Assembly (NCBI GenBank): GCA_002409725.1
Contig: DHOI01000075.1
Coordinates: forward strand, 32,303-40,692
Reading direction: 5' to 3'
DNA: 8,390 bases
From: Christensenella sp. UBA5394
GTDB taxonomy: Bacteria > Bacillota > Clostridia > Christensenellales > CAG-138
A program made the translations under genes and the position numbers. Below, piece by piece: positions 1 through 6,763 of the stretch. The first letter of the stretch is position 1. Each line of letters opens with the position of its first letter. Below the pieces are notes generated by a model, which saw nothing but the letters and a program-made list of their open reading frames with translations, was not told the origin of the DNA and searched no databases.

Positions 1-1074
1 CTCCCCGGCAGCCAGATCAAAGCGGGCGCGCAAAGCGCCGCTCCCTTCCTCCAAAACTTCCACATAACCGCAGATTTCGCCTTGGCGAATGGGCGCTGAA
101 AGGGAATCCGGCAGGACGACATTGGTGCGGTATTGGCTGCTGCCGCCTTTTTCCACTATCACCATTATATCCTCTTGGGCGCAAAGTGCCAATCTGTTTT
201 TCATACCGCCTTCGACATAGATGCTCGCCACCTGATCGCCCCCGCTTACCAGCGGGGCCATTTCGTAGTTTCCCATGCCGTGATCGAGCAGGGCCTGCGC
301 CTCGTTGAACATATCCGGGCAATCCAGCACCACGCCCACCAGCTGCATGCCCTCCCGTTCCGCGGCGAAAACCAGGCAGCGCCCGGCTGCCTTGGTATAG
401 CCTGTTTTCACGCCGTTGCCGCCGTCATAATTCCAGAGGATCTTATTTTTATTTTTAAACGTGCGAGCCACGGCCCCGGTTTGCGTGCGGTAATACTGGG
501 TAGAAGCGATCTCCCGGAAGGTCTCGTTTTGCATGGCCGCCGCGGCGATGAGGGAAAGATCATAGGCTGTGGTGTAATGCGCCTCGCTGTGCAGGCCGTT
601 TGGGGTGACAAAATGCGTATCCACAGCGCCCAGCTGCCGGGCTCTGGCGTTCATCAGGCCGGCGAATTGCTCCACCCCATGGCCGATATGGATAGCGATG
701 GCCACAGCTGCGTCATTTCCGGAGGATAACATCAGGCCGTAGAGCAGATCCCGAAGGCTCATGGTTTCCTCCAATTGCAGGTAGATGCTGGAGCCTTCCA
801 CACCATAGGCGGCGGCGTCAGTTTCCACCAACTCATCAAGGTTCCCCAGCTCGATGGCCACAAGGGCCGTCATCACCTTGGTGGTGCTGGCCATGGGTAG
901 CTTTTGGCGGGCGTTCTTTTCATAGAGCACTTTGCCGGTAGAAGCCTCCATCAGCAAGGCCGCCCGGGCATTAATCTCGGGCGGCTCGGAAAGCGCCAAC
1001 ACCGGGCGGGCTGCAGAGAGGATGAGCAGGGCCAAAATGGCCGCCAGGCAGCCTTTCAGCAGCCGCATGATCAT
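1..1074 (-). CDS. D-alanyl-D-alanine carboxypeptidase (PBP5/DacB-DacF family, peptidase S11), 3' end outside window
   Basis: Serine DD-carboxypeptidase that removes the terminal D-Ala from peptidoglycan stem pentapeptides outside the membrane. The 358 codons in the window have no stop and run off the left edge. A signal peptide is visible (basic start, hydrophobic residues about 9-19, likely cleavage after VLA at 25-27). All three active-site motifs are intact: S63-T-T-K66, S118-G-N120 and K223-T-G225. From about residue 275 the chain resembles the PBP5 C-terminal beta domain; the missing part should be the end of that domain and any membrane anchor. The ATG overlaps the gerW stop as ATGA, with a purine-rich AGGAGGGAGG ribosome site 6-10 bases upstream; a second ATG lies two codons in. 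Lying last in a unit after scpAB and gerW, it matches the position of dacB-like genes in other spore formers, so a role in cortex or sporulation wall modification is likely but inferred. Confidence 0.93.
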   Translation of the reverse strand, partial: MIMRLLKGCLAAILALLILSAARPVLALSEPPEINARAALLMEASTGKVLYEKNARQKLPMASTTKVMTALVAIELGNLDELVETDAAAYGVEGSSIYLQLEETMSLRDLLYGLMLSSGNDAAVAIAIHIGHGVEQFAGLMNARARQLGAVDTHFVTPNGLHSEAHYTTAYDLSLIAAAAMQNETFREIASTQYYRTQTGAVARTFKNKNKILWNYDGGNGVKTGYTKAAGRCLVFAAEREGMQLVGVVLDCPDMFNEAQALLDHGMGNYEMAPLVSGGDQVASIYVEGGMKNRLALCAQEDIMVIVEKGGSSQYRTNVVLPDSLSAPIRQGEICGYVEVLEEGSGALRARFDLAAGE

Positions 1075-1523
1075 CTGCTCCCTCCCTCCTCGCTTCTTTT
1101 GGCGCACAGGCTGCGGATGGCCTGCTCGAGGGTGGTGATGGATTCGGGCAAAAGCTCGAGGGCGCGATCCAGCGTGCCCTGGCTACAGGCGGGCAGTACC
1201 TTTACATTTCCGCCCGTAACGGAAAGGAAGGCAAGGGGCGTAAGCGTCATCCCCGCCACGGACGCGCCGGCAAAGGGATAGCAATCCCCGCCGGACTCGT
1301 TAAGCTCCTCGCCGCTACGAGCGATAGGTGCTTTTGCAGCCTGTTTTTGCTGCTGGCCGTATTCCCCACCGCCTGAGAAAAAGCCCATGCTCACCCTGGA
1401 AACGGGCAAAATCATGGTTTCGCCCGTGGTGAGGATAGGCGTGCCGACGATGGTGTTTACATCCACCATTTCCTTAAGCTGTTCCATGGTGGTTTTCATG
1501 ATGTTTTCAATGGGGTGCGCCAT
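1071..1523 (-). CDS. ytfJ: GerW/YtfJ family sporulation protein
   Basis: A 150-residue protein of the GerW (YtfJ) family. In Bacillus subtilis the homologue is made in the forespore and is needed for a normal germination response; its biochemical activity is unknown. Family hallmarks are the N-terminal HPIENIM (3-9), the stretch LKEMVDVNTIVGTPI (16-30), ILPVSRVSMGFFSGGGEY (38-55) and the C-terminal LTPLAFLSV (94-102). The Gly-rich turn normally close to GGSGAGV here reads AGASVAGM (85-92), so two or three of the usual glycines are replaced. No signal peptide or membrane helix is seen. The ATG has a GAGGT ribosome site about 8 bases upstream. It overlaps the DUF2953 gene by 28 bp and the next gene by 4 bp, indicating coupled expression. 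The pairing with a DUF2953 gene mirrors ytfI-ytfJ of B. subtilis. Confidence 0.92.
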   Translation of the reverse strand: MAHPIENIMKTTMEQLKEMVDVNTIVGTPILTTGETMILPVSRVSMGFFSGGGEYGQQQKQAAKAPIARSGEELNESGGDCYPFAGASVAGMTLTPLAFLSVTGGNVKVLPACSQGTLDRALELLPESITTLEQAIRSLCAKRSEEGGSR

Positions 1524-2077
1524 AGCCGTTTACCTCGCATGCTGCTTATTTGCTGCCGAATAGCAACACCTATAATCTGCCATATCCGCAGCGTAACTAT
1601 GCCTTCCAGATTCAGGCAAAAGCAGCGCGCGCCGCATACGGGCAGGAGGCGCATTTGCAGAAAAGTGGGCGCAAGCAGCACCCGGGCCGCGCAATCGAGC
1701 AAAATGGAGAGCGATCCCGCCCACAGGATGGCCGTGCAGGCATCCTCCCCGCTGCCCACAGCACCCCTTATGCGCAATTCCTCCGCCCGCAGCCAAAGCG
1801 CCCGCTCCCGAAACAGCGCCCGCAGCAAGGGCCTTTCCTTTTTGACCTTTACCTTCTCCTTGCGGCCGAATTCTAAGGGCTTCACCTTGCCCCCCACATA
1901 CAGCCTTAGGGGAGAATACGAGAGGCAGACACGCAGACGCAGCGGGATCAGGCCGAAGAAAAAGCGCTCGTGGAGCACGAGCGAAGCTCGCTCCCGCTCG
2001 ATGGTGAGGCTGAATCGCAGCCGTATGTTGCTGAGCAGGCCGCAGAGGATGAGCAAAGCGGCAAGCAAAAAGGCCAT
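1496..2077 (-). CDS. DUF2953 membrane-anchored protein (YtfI-like)
   Basis: A 193-residue protein of unknown function. It begins with a single hydrophobic segment (residues 2-16), followed by a beta-rich basic region, a Lys/Arg-rich stretch (72-92), and the family signature GSGEDACTAILWAGSL (108-123), with a later EGIVTLRIWQII segment (158-169). These match DUF2953, the family of B. subtilis YtfI, encoded directly upstream of ytfJ there as here. The likely topology is a short N-terminal anchor with the rest on one side of the membrane; which side cannot be read from sequence. The ATG is preceded by GGAGGG only 3-4 bases away, a slightly close spacing. The last 28 bp overlap the start of gerW in another frame. 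The function is probably tied to GerW because the pair is conserved, but no activity is known. Confidence 0.85.
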   Translation of the reverse strand: MAFLLAALLILCGLLSNIRLRFSLTIERERASLVLHERFFFGLIPLRLRVCLSYSPLRLYVGGKVKPLEFGRKEKVKVKKERPLLRALFRERALWLRAEELRIRGAVGSGEDACTAILWAGSLSILLDCAARVLLAPTFLQMRLLPVCGARCFCLNLEGIVTLRIWQIIGVAIRQQISSMRGKRLWRTPLKTS

Positions 2078-2146
2078 ATACCCTCCACAAAGCGGTATTG
2101 GCCTTAGTCTTTTCCAAAGGTGGGTTTTTATGCCTGGCTCTCTGGT

Positions 2147-2731
2147 CTAAGCACCAGTTTTCTCTTCGCCTTCATCGTCCGCCTGTGCACAGAAGGTCTC
2201 ATAGCTGGGCAGCTCGGCCAACGAATGCAGGCCAAACTGGCGCAAAAAGGCGTCCGTGGTGCCAAAGAGCATAGGCCTGCCCACGGCCTCCTTGCGGCCC
2301 AGCTCCCGGATAAGGCCCAGTTTCATCAGCTGGCTCACGGAATATTCGCAGCGTACGCCCCGGATAGACTCGATGTCGTTACGGGTAACGGGCTGCTTAT
2401 AGGCCACGATGGAGAGGGTTTCCAGCATGGCCTGGGAAAAGCTTTTGGCCTGAGCGGGCTGCAAAAGCTGCTCTACATAGGTTGCATAGCGCCGGTTGGA
2501 GATGAGCTGCACGGTATCCGCCGTGCGGTAGAGCACGATACCCCGCTTCTGTTCGAGGTACCGGTTCTCCATCCGCGTCAGCAGGGCCTGCAGCTCGAGA
2601 TCTGTAACCCCTAGCGTGCGCTGGAGGGAGACCACATCCACAGGTTCCCCGGAAACGAAAAGGATGCACTCTATGGCGCCGATGCGTTCGTCCTGATCCA
2701 AATAACCGTTAGTTTCCATCATTCCGTCCAT
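2147..2731 (-). CDS. scpB: Segregation and condensation protein B
   Basis: ScpB is the winged-helix (kite) subunit that dimerises and binds the kleisin ScpA in the SMC-ScpAB complex, which loads near the origin and separates sister chromosomes. The 194 residues are a normal length. Diagnostic stretches are LETLSIVAYKQPVTR (103-117), IRGV (123-126), GRKEAVGRPMLFGTT (145-159), FLRQFGL (162-168) and LAELP (171-175), followed by a short acidic tail. The reading frame starts 5 bp after the scpA stop. There is no strong ribosome site before the first ATG, and ATG codons at positions 4 and 5 are possible alternatives, so the first few residues are uncertain; translation probably depends on coupling to scpA. 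Confidence 0.97.
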   Translation of the reverse strand: MDGMMETNGYLDQDERIGAIECILFVSGEPVDVVSLQRTLGVTDLELQALLTRMENRYLEQKRGIVLYRTADTVQLISNRRYATYVEQLLQPAQAKSFSQAMLETLSIVAYKQPVTRNDIESIRGVRCEYSVSQLMKLGLIRELGRKEAVGRPMLFGTTDAFLRQFGLHSLAELPSYETFCAQADDEGEEKTGA

Positions 2732-2736
2732 GTATG

Positions 2737-3501
2737 TTATTGCTCGTCCATATATTCAAAATCGGCATCGTCCGCGGCGATCGCACCCGGCAGAATGGTG
2801 ATGGGCGCATAGGGCTCGCTCTGTTTGAGGTGCACCTCGCCCCGGGTCAGCATCTCAAGTAAGGCCATGAAGGTCACGATCATCTCAAGCTTGGGCACGC
2901 CCGGCTCGAACAGCTCAAGAAAATCCATCTTCTGCCGGCCTTGCAGCAGGAAACGGATTCGTACCAGTTGGGAGCGTACGGTGTAGGCATCCGCCCGCAC
3001 CTCCTGAGAATGGATGGCATGGGCGCGCTGATCCTCACGCTTGTTGAGCAGCTCCAAAAAGGCGTCGAACAGGCCGCTAGGCGAGCTTTCCTCCCAGATG
3101 ATCTCCTGCGGCGGCAAAAGGAATTCCTCGGGCAGCTTCACAAACATGCCCCGGGCCTGCTCCAACAGGTCTTCCAGGTGGGCGCCCGCTTCCTTGATGG
3201 CCTTGTATTCCCGCAGCTGGCGGATCAAAACCTCGGCCGGATCCTCTTCCTCCTCATCATCCCGGGGCGGCCGGGGCAGCAGAGATCGGGATTTGATGTA
3301 CACCAACGTGGCCGCCATGGTGAGGAACTCGCTGGCCGTATCCATATCCAGCCCGTCCAGCTGGGCCATATATTCAAGGTATTGAGCGGTAATTTCGGAG
3401 ATGAAGATATCCTTGATATCCACTTCGGCCTGCTCGATCAGGTGCAAAAGCAGATCCAGCGGCCCTTCGAATTGGCGTAGGCGAACTTCGTACGCAGCCA
3501 T
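2737..3501 (-). CDS. scpA: Segregation and condensation protein A (kleisin)
   Basis: ScpA is the kleisin that bridges the two SMC ATPase heads and carries ScpB in the bacterial condensin. The 254-residue product shows the N-terminal FEGPLDLLLHLIEQAEVDI block (11-29), the helix EFLTMAATLVYIKSRSLLP (58-76), an acidic linker (81-89) and a C-terminal winged helix (about 204-234, with VTFMALLEMLTRGEV) of the type that contacts the SMC head. The frame stays open 22 codons further upstream, but that extension overlaps the M50 gene and resembles no ScpA, whereas the ATG at 3501 gives the usual MxxYEVRLxxFEGPLDLLL beginning. It starts one base after the M50 stop codon, and the ribosome site is weak, which suggests translational coupling. 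scpB follows after 5 bp. Confidence 0.97.
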   Translation of the reverse strand: MAAYEVRLRQFEGPLDLLLHLIEQAEVDIKDIFISEITAQYLEYMAQLDGLDMDTASEFLTMAATLVYIKSRSLLPRPPRDDEEEEDPAEVLIRQLREYKAIKEAGAHLEDLLEQARGMFVKLPEEFLLPPQEIIWEESSPSGLFDAFLELLNKREDQRAHAIHSQEVRADAYTVRSQLVRIRFLLQGRQKMDFLELFEPGVPKLEMIVTFMALLEMLTRGEVHLKQSEPYAPITILPGAIAADDADFEYMDEQ

Positions 3502-3502
3502 A

Positions 3503-4180
3503 TCACAAGAGGCCCACCAGGTTGAATATGCCGTTGTAGACGCTTTGCATCGCGTATACGATGCCATCTACCATGGGGCTCATAATGGTGCTCAATACGC
3601 CCGAAAAGAGCAGAACCAGCAGGATGATATAGCCGTATTGATCGAGGAAGGAGAAGAAGCGGTAGCCATTGCTGCTGCGCAAAAAAAGGCATTGGGCTAC
3701 GTGGTAGCCATCCAGCGGCGGGATGGGCAAAAGGTTGAACACGCACAGGCTCACATTAAGGAAGAAAAAGGTTGTAAAAATCTGCCAGCCCATCTCGTTT
3801 ACGCCGGTGGTGAAAACGAAAGCGTAGAATATGCCCATCGAGACAAAGGCCAGCAGCAGGTTGGTCGTAACTCCCGCCAGGGAGACGATCAGCTCATCCT
3901 TGCGCGGGTTCTTGAGATAGCGAGTACTGATGGGCACGGGCTTGGCCCAGCCAAAGCGGAATAGCACCAGCGTGAGAAAGCCCATGGGGTCGATATGGGC
4001 AAAGGGGTTGATGGTCATGCGGCCAAGGTTTCGGGCCGTGGGATCCCCTAGGCGGTAGGCCGCGTAGGCATGCGCCCATTCGTGAAAGGAAAGGGCCACC
4101 AGCACGAGGGGGATGCGATAAAGGAGTTCGGTGAGGAACCCCATGGGATTGGAGAATAAACTAGAGATACCACTAAACAA
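3503..4180 (-). CDS. Site-2 protease family (M50B) membrane metalloprotease, TTG start
   Basis: An integral membrane zinc protease of the compact YwhC-like branch of the site-2 protease family, commonly found beside scpAB in Clostridia. The zinc motif is H33-E-W-A-H37 inside the first hydrophobic segment, and the third ligand is the Asp of NLLPIPPLDG (D157). Other family features are GDPTARNLGRMTINP (45-59), HIDPMGFL (62-69), WAKPVP (78-83) and the membrane helix SLAGVTTNLLLAF (100-112). The 225 residues form a minimal core with no PDZ domain. The start is a TTG, chosen because GAGGTG (4189-4194) lies 8 bases upstream and because family members begin with a similar short leader; the nearest in-frame ATG is at codon 13. 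The substrate is unknown. The gene heads a unit with scpA and scpB and has its own promoter. Confidence 0.93.
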   Translation of the reverse strand: MFSGISSLFSNPMGFLTELLYRIPLVLVALSFHEWAHAYAAYRLGDPTARNLGRMTINPFAHIDPMGFLTLVLFRFGWAKPVPISTRYLKNPRKDELIVSLAGVTTNLLLAFVSMGIFYAFVFTTGVNEMGWQIFTTFFFLNVSLCVFNLLPIPPLDGYHVAQCLFLRSSNGYRFFSFLDQYGYIILLVLLFSGVLSTIMSPMVDGIVYAMQSVYNGIFNLVGLL

Positions 4181-4188
4181 GCCGACAA

Positions 4189-4194
4189 CACCTC
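4189..4194 (-). promoter_or_regulatory. Ribosome binding site deciding the TTG start of the M50 gene
   Basis: On the minus strand GAGGTG is followed by 8 bases and then TTG at 4180-4178. No ATG or GTG in the same frame lies between this site and codon 13. The site is also half of the 7-bp inverted repeat at 4190-4210. Confidence 0.7.
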
Positions 4195-4210
4195 ATTTTA
4201 TAGATGAGGT
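4190..4210. repeat. 7-bp perfect inverted repeat near +1 of the M50-scpAB promoter (candidate operator)
   Basis: ACCTCAT (4190-4196) and ATGAGGT (4204-4210) are exact complements around a 7-base spacer. The right arm lies just downstream of the -10 box, and the predicted transcription start is near 4205, inside this arm. Most of that arm would therefore not be transcribed, which favours a DNA operator over an RNA hairpin. The left arm contains the ribosome site. The binding factor is unknown, and the repeat could be chance. Confidence 0.45.
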
Positions 4211-4211
4211 T

Positions 4212-4241
4212 ATTATACGCCATGGGGGCCTTGCATTGCAA
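4212..4241 (-). promoter_or_regulatory. Sigma-A-type promoter for the M50-scpA-scpB-DUF2953-gerW-dac unit
   Basis: On the minus strand TTGCAA (4241-4236) is separated by 18 bases from a perfect TATAAT (4217-4212). The -35 matches four of six consensus bases. The start site would be about 4205, giving a leader of about 25 bases before the TTG codon. The position between the stop of the carboxypeptidase-like gene (4256) and the M50 start fits an operon promoter. No intrinsic terminator separates the two genes, so read-through from upstream is also possible. Confidence 0.65.
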
Positions 4242-4255
4242 GTGCGGGACCGCAG

Positions 4256-5413
4256 CTATCCGTGCACCCAGCACACCAGTACCAAGGCGGCGTAATCTGC
4301 CACCTTGGCTTGGGGAACGGCTTCGGCGACTAGCAGTTCCACGCTGCAAAGCTCTTCGCCCGCATCATCCATATAGCGCACCAGGCCAACGGCCTCGCCC
4401 GCTTCGAGGGGGGCCGTAAGGTTTTCGGGCAGCTCCCATTGGGCCTCGTGGCCCGTGCCCTTGGGCAAAAGCAGCACGGCATCCTGCCCGGCCACCAACG
4501 CCACGGAGCTACGCCTAGCGCCCAGCACCGGCATGGATTCGATCAACACCTGCTCCGCCCTGGCCAGGGCCTTTACCTCGTAGGCCGCAAAGCCGTAATC
4601 GATGAGATCGCTCGCGGCTTCGGAGCGGGACGAGGCGTTGGGCGCACCGATCACGACGCAGATCCAGGCTGCGCCGCCCCGGGTCACGCTGAACACCCCG
4701 CAATAGCCGGCAGAGGCGGAAGAACCCGTGGCCACCCCCTTGCAGCCGACCGAAGTCTTTAAAAGCCGGTTGGAGCTCGCCAGCTCCGTGGCCCTGCCGT
4801 CCACGTGGTTGATGCCATCGTAAAAAAGGCTGCTGTAGGCGGTGAAAGCGGGGCTTTGCATCAGCGCCCTACCCAGGGCCATAAGGTCGTTTGCGCTCAG
4901 GCGCGTATCCATCCCCATCAGCTCCGTATAATCCGCTTCTACGCCTAGCTCGCTAAGCCGCGCCTGTGCACGCTGCGTGCAGGCCGTGGCGGAGCCGTAA
5001 GCGGCCTCCGCCAGGGCGTAGATGGCGTCCCCGGCCAAAATCATCACCGCCGCCTTTAGCAGCGAGGCCGCGTCTATCACCTCATAGGCGGATAGAAAGG
5101 CCGTGGGTCCCTTGATCCTGGCCGCGGCCTCGCTCACGGTAACGGAGGCGCTCGGCTGCAAAAGGCCCTGGTCGATCCCCTCGCAAACGGCCAGCAGGGC
5201 CGGCAAGCGGGTCAGCCCGCCCACCTCCATCCTTTCCTCCGCTTTGTAGGCGGCCACGGCCTGACCCCCTGCCTGCTCGGCCAGTACCGCTGCCTTGGCG
5301 CCCGCGATATTGGCGGGCATGGATGTTTCGATCCCCTGGGCAAGCCCGCAGGGCAGAAGCATAAGCAAAGCCAGGGCCAGCGCCATGGCCCGGGCGAGCG
5401 CCTGTTTTTGCAT
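4256..5413 (-). CDS. Secreted PBP5/DacF-like protein lacking catalytic residues (predicted pseudo-carboxypeptidase)
   Basis: A 385-residue homologue of serine DD-carboxypeptidases, with a signal peptide (hydrophobic residues 10-20, likely cleavage near residue 25), a transpeptidase-like domain to about 275 and a PBP5 C-terminal-type beta domain (about 280-368). Aligned by eye with the intact paralogue at 1-1074, the SxxK motif is replaced: Ser is G66 and Lys is R69 (in VGGLTRLPALL). SGN reads L126-A127-G128, and KTG reads A228-T-G230. Surrounding segments still align (AKAAVLAEQAGGQAVAAY; the D after SGN; GVxTG). The frame is intact with no stop or frameshift, so it appears to be a maintained protein, not a decayed pseudogene. 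It follows deoB, the place held by dacF in Bacillus. I infer a non-enzymatic role, perhaps binding peptidoglycan or a partner. The ATG has GGGGGG 8 bases upstream. An active enzyme using other residues is unlikely but not excluded. Confidence 0.85.
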   Translation of the reverse strand: MQKQALARAMALALALLMLLPCGLAQGIETSMPANIAGAKAAVLAEQAGGQAVAAYKAEERMEVGGLTRLPALLAVCEGIDQGLLQPSASVTVSEAAARIKGPTAFLSAYEVIDAASLLKAAVMILAGDAIYALAEAAYGSATACTQRAQARLSELGVEADYTELMGMDTRLSANDLMALGRALMQSPAFTAYSSLFYDGINHVDGRATELASSNRLLKTSVGCKGVATGSSASAGYCGVFSVTRGGAAWICVVIGAPNASSRSEAASDLIDYGFAAYEVKALARAEQVLIESMPVLGARRSSVALVAGQDAVLLLPKGTGHEAQWELPENLTAPLEAGEAVGLVRYMDDAGEELCSVELLVAEAVPQAKVADYAALVLVCWVHG

Positions 5414-5431
5414 AATAGAAGCCCCCCATAT

Positions 5432-5457
5432 ACATAGATCGTATTACATATCTATGT
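5432..5457. repeat. 8-bp perfect inverted repeat upstream of the PBP5-like gene
   Basis: ACATAGAT (5432-5439) and ATCTATGT (5450-5457) are exact complements with a 10-base spacer, about 19 bases before the start codon at 5413. The 85-bp gap after deoB holds no convincing sigma-A promoter and no clear terminator. The repeat could be an operator or a leader hairpin; either reading is inference. Confidence 0.45.
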
Positions 5458-5498
5458 GATCTGAGAGGCATAAATACGAAAAAACGAGATTTACCGCC

Positions 5499-6680
5499 TT
5501 AAAGGCCCAAATCCTTCAGGAATGAAGTCCCGGTTTTCCAGGGCACACCGGCCACATGCTCAAAAACCGTGCTGCCGATATCGGCAAAGGTCTCTCGCGT
5601 GCCCAGGGCTACGGCCTTCTCCATGCCCTTGGCATAGACCAGGATAGGGATATATTCTCGCGTATGGTCAGTACCGGGCCAGGTGGGGTCGCAGCCGTGA
5701 TCGGCCGTGATGATAAGCAGGTCGTTCGGCCCCATGGCCTCTATCATTTCGGGCAGGTGGCTGTCGAATTCCTCAAGCGCGGCGGCATAGCCCCCCACAT
5801 CATTGCGGTGGCCATAGAGCATATCCGTATCCACCAGGTTGGTGAAGATGAGATCCCCCACCCCTTCGCGGATATAGCCCACGGTCACCTCGATGCCATC
5901 CGGATTGTTTTTGGTGTGATTGGCCAGCGAAATGCCCCGGTGGCAGAAGATATCCTCGATCTTGCCCACGGCGATGGTGGTATAGCCCCGTGCGGTGAGA
6001 CCGTCGAGAATGGTATCGTCAATGGGCGGCACGGCAAAATCGCGTCGGTTGCCCGTGCGGGTATATGCGCCGTTCGCACCGATGAAAGGCCGCGCGATTA
6101 CCCGGCCGACAAGATCCGGGCCGACCAATATCTCCCGCGCAGCTTCGCACATTTTGTAAAGCTCTTCCAGGGGAATCACATCCTCGTGGGCGGCGATCTG
6201 GAATACGCTGTCCGCCGAGGTGTAAACGATGGGCTTGCCGCTCTTCACGTGCTCATCGCCCAGTTCCTGGATGATGACCGTGCCGGAAGCGACGGTATTG
6301 CCCAGCGTGCCTCGGCCGATGCGCTTTTCGAATTCATCAATGATGCGCGGCGAGAAGCCCTGGGGGTAGGTTTTGAAAGGCTCCTCCATGATGATACCGG
6401 CCATCTCCCAATGGCCGCAGGTGGTATCCTTGGCGTAAGTCTTTTCGGCTGCGCGGCCATACGCGCCCCGCAACGCGCCATCGTAAACGGGAAGGCGCTC
6501 CGCTCCCTCGATGCCGGAGAGACCCATAGCATACATATTGGGCAGCTCTAACCGCCCACGGTGGCTGTAAATATTGCAGATGGTATTGGCCCCATCGTCC
6601 CCAAATTCCGCCGCATCCGGCAGGCTACCGATGCCCGCGCTATCCAGCACGATCAGAATGGCCCTTTTATGCTCAGGCAT
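5499..6680 (-). CDS. deoB: Phosphopentomutase
   Basis: Cytoplasmic, Mn-dependent enzyme of the alkaline-phosphatase superfamily that interconverts (deoxy)ribose 1-phosphate and (deoxy)ribose 5-phosphate, linking nucleoside phosphorolysis to central carbon metabolism. The 393 residues are the standard length. Metal ligands fall where expected for the family: D13 (VLDSAGIGS), D286 and H291 ([12 protein letters not shown]), D327-H328 ([10 protein letters not shown]) and H339 ([10 protein letters not shown]). The nucleophilic Thr is in [10 protein letters not shown] (T86), and D157 of YTSADSVFQ fits the substrate-site Asp. The ATG at 6680 has AAGGG 8 bases upstream. The gene has its own promoter in the gap after spoIIM. 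In Bacillus and many Clostridia xerD lies between spoIIM and deoB, and a purine nucleoside phosphorylase often follows; both are absent here. Confidence 0.98.
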   Translation of the reverse strand: MPEHKRAILIVLDSAGIGSLPDAAEFGDDGANTICNIYSHRGRLELPNMYAMGLSGIEGAERLPVYDGALRGAYGRAAEKTYAKDTTCGHWEMAGIIMEEPFKTYPQGFSPRIIDEFEKRIGRGTLGNTVASGTVIIQELGDEHVKSGKPIVYTSADSVFQIAAHEDVIPLEELYKMCEAAREILVGPDLVGRVIARPFIGANGAYTRTGNRRDFAVPPIDDTILDGLTARGYTTIAVGKIEDIFCHRGISLANHTKNNPDGIEVTVGYIREGVGDLIFTNLVDTDMLYGHRNDVGGYAAALEEFDSHLPEMIEAMGPNDLLIITADHGCDPTWPGTDHTREYIPILVYAKGMEKAVALGTRETFADIGSTVFEHVAGVPWKTGTSFLKDLGL

Positions 6681-6719
6681 TCCATAATCCCTTCTTTTCT
6701 TTGCATTTGAGACGCGGTG

Positions 6720-6733
6720 TTCTCATTAGAGAA
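6720..6733. repeat. Short inverted repeat near +1 of the deoB promoter (candidate operator)
   Basis: TTCTC (6720-6724) and GAGAA (6729-6733) flank ATTA. The predicted start of transcription, about 6726, is in its centre, and its edge touches the -10 box. The location suits a repressor site, for example one sensing nucleoside or sugar phosphate, but five base pairs could arise by chance. Confidence 0.35.
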
Positions 6734-6762
6734 TTGTATCATTTTGTCAAAGTCCGAGTCAA
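6733..6762 (-). promoter_or_regulatory. Sigma-A promoter of deoB
   Basis: On the minus strand TTGACT (6762-6757) is followed by an 18-base spacer and TACAAT (6738-6733), with TG one base upstream of the -10 making an extended -10. Each hexamer matches five of six consensus bases. The -35 begins right after the spoIIM stop codon (6764-6766). The leader would be about 46 bases. Confidence 0.75.
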
Positions 6763-6763
6763 T

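Noticed and set aside
133..729. 198-codon plus-strand frame at the left edge
   Set aside because: Antisense to the intact carboxypeptidase motifs; His-rich shadow without a recognisable family.
1515..2150. 211-codon plus-strand frame opposite DUF2953
   Set aside because: Arg/Ser-rich shadow of the DUF2953 gene with no domain; the minus-strand gene has a ribosome site, a family motif and operon context.
2941..3480. 179-codon plus-strand frame opposite scpA
   Set aside because: Mirrors the Leu/Glu-rich scpA coding pattern and has no independent support.
3502..3567. 22-codon upstream extension of scpA
   Set aside because: It would overlap the M50 coding end and has no similarity to ScpA N-termini; the ATG at 3501 gives the family-typical start.
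4256..5413. Reading the PBP5-like gene as a decayed pseudogene
   Set aside because: No stop or frameshift interrupts it, the length is normal, and a signal peptide, ribosome site and C-terminal domain are kept; only catalytic motif residues are changed.
5465..5510. Possible intrinsic terminator after deoB (GCCTTTAAGGC followed by a T-run)
   Set aside because: The stem has only 3-5 pairs and the six T residues come about 12 bases after it, so it is not a standard terminator.
5556..6551. 331-codon open frame on the plus strand opposite deoB
   Set aside because: It lies entirely antisense to an unmistakable phosphopentomutase; the composition (many His, Gly, Arg, Ala) is that of a GC-rich shadow frame and no family is recognised.
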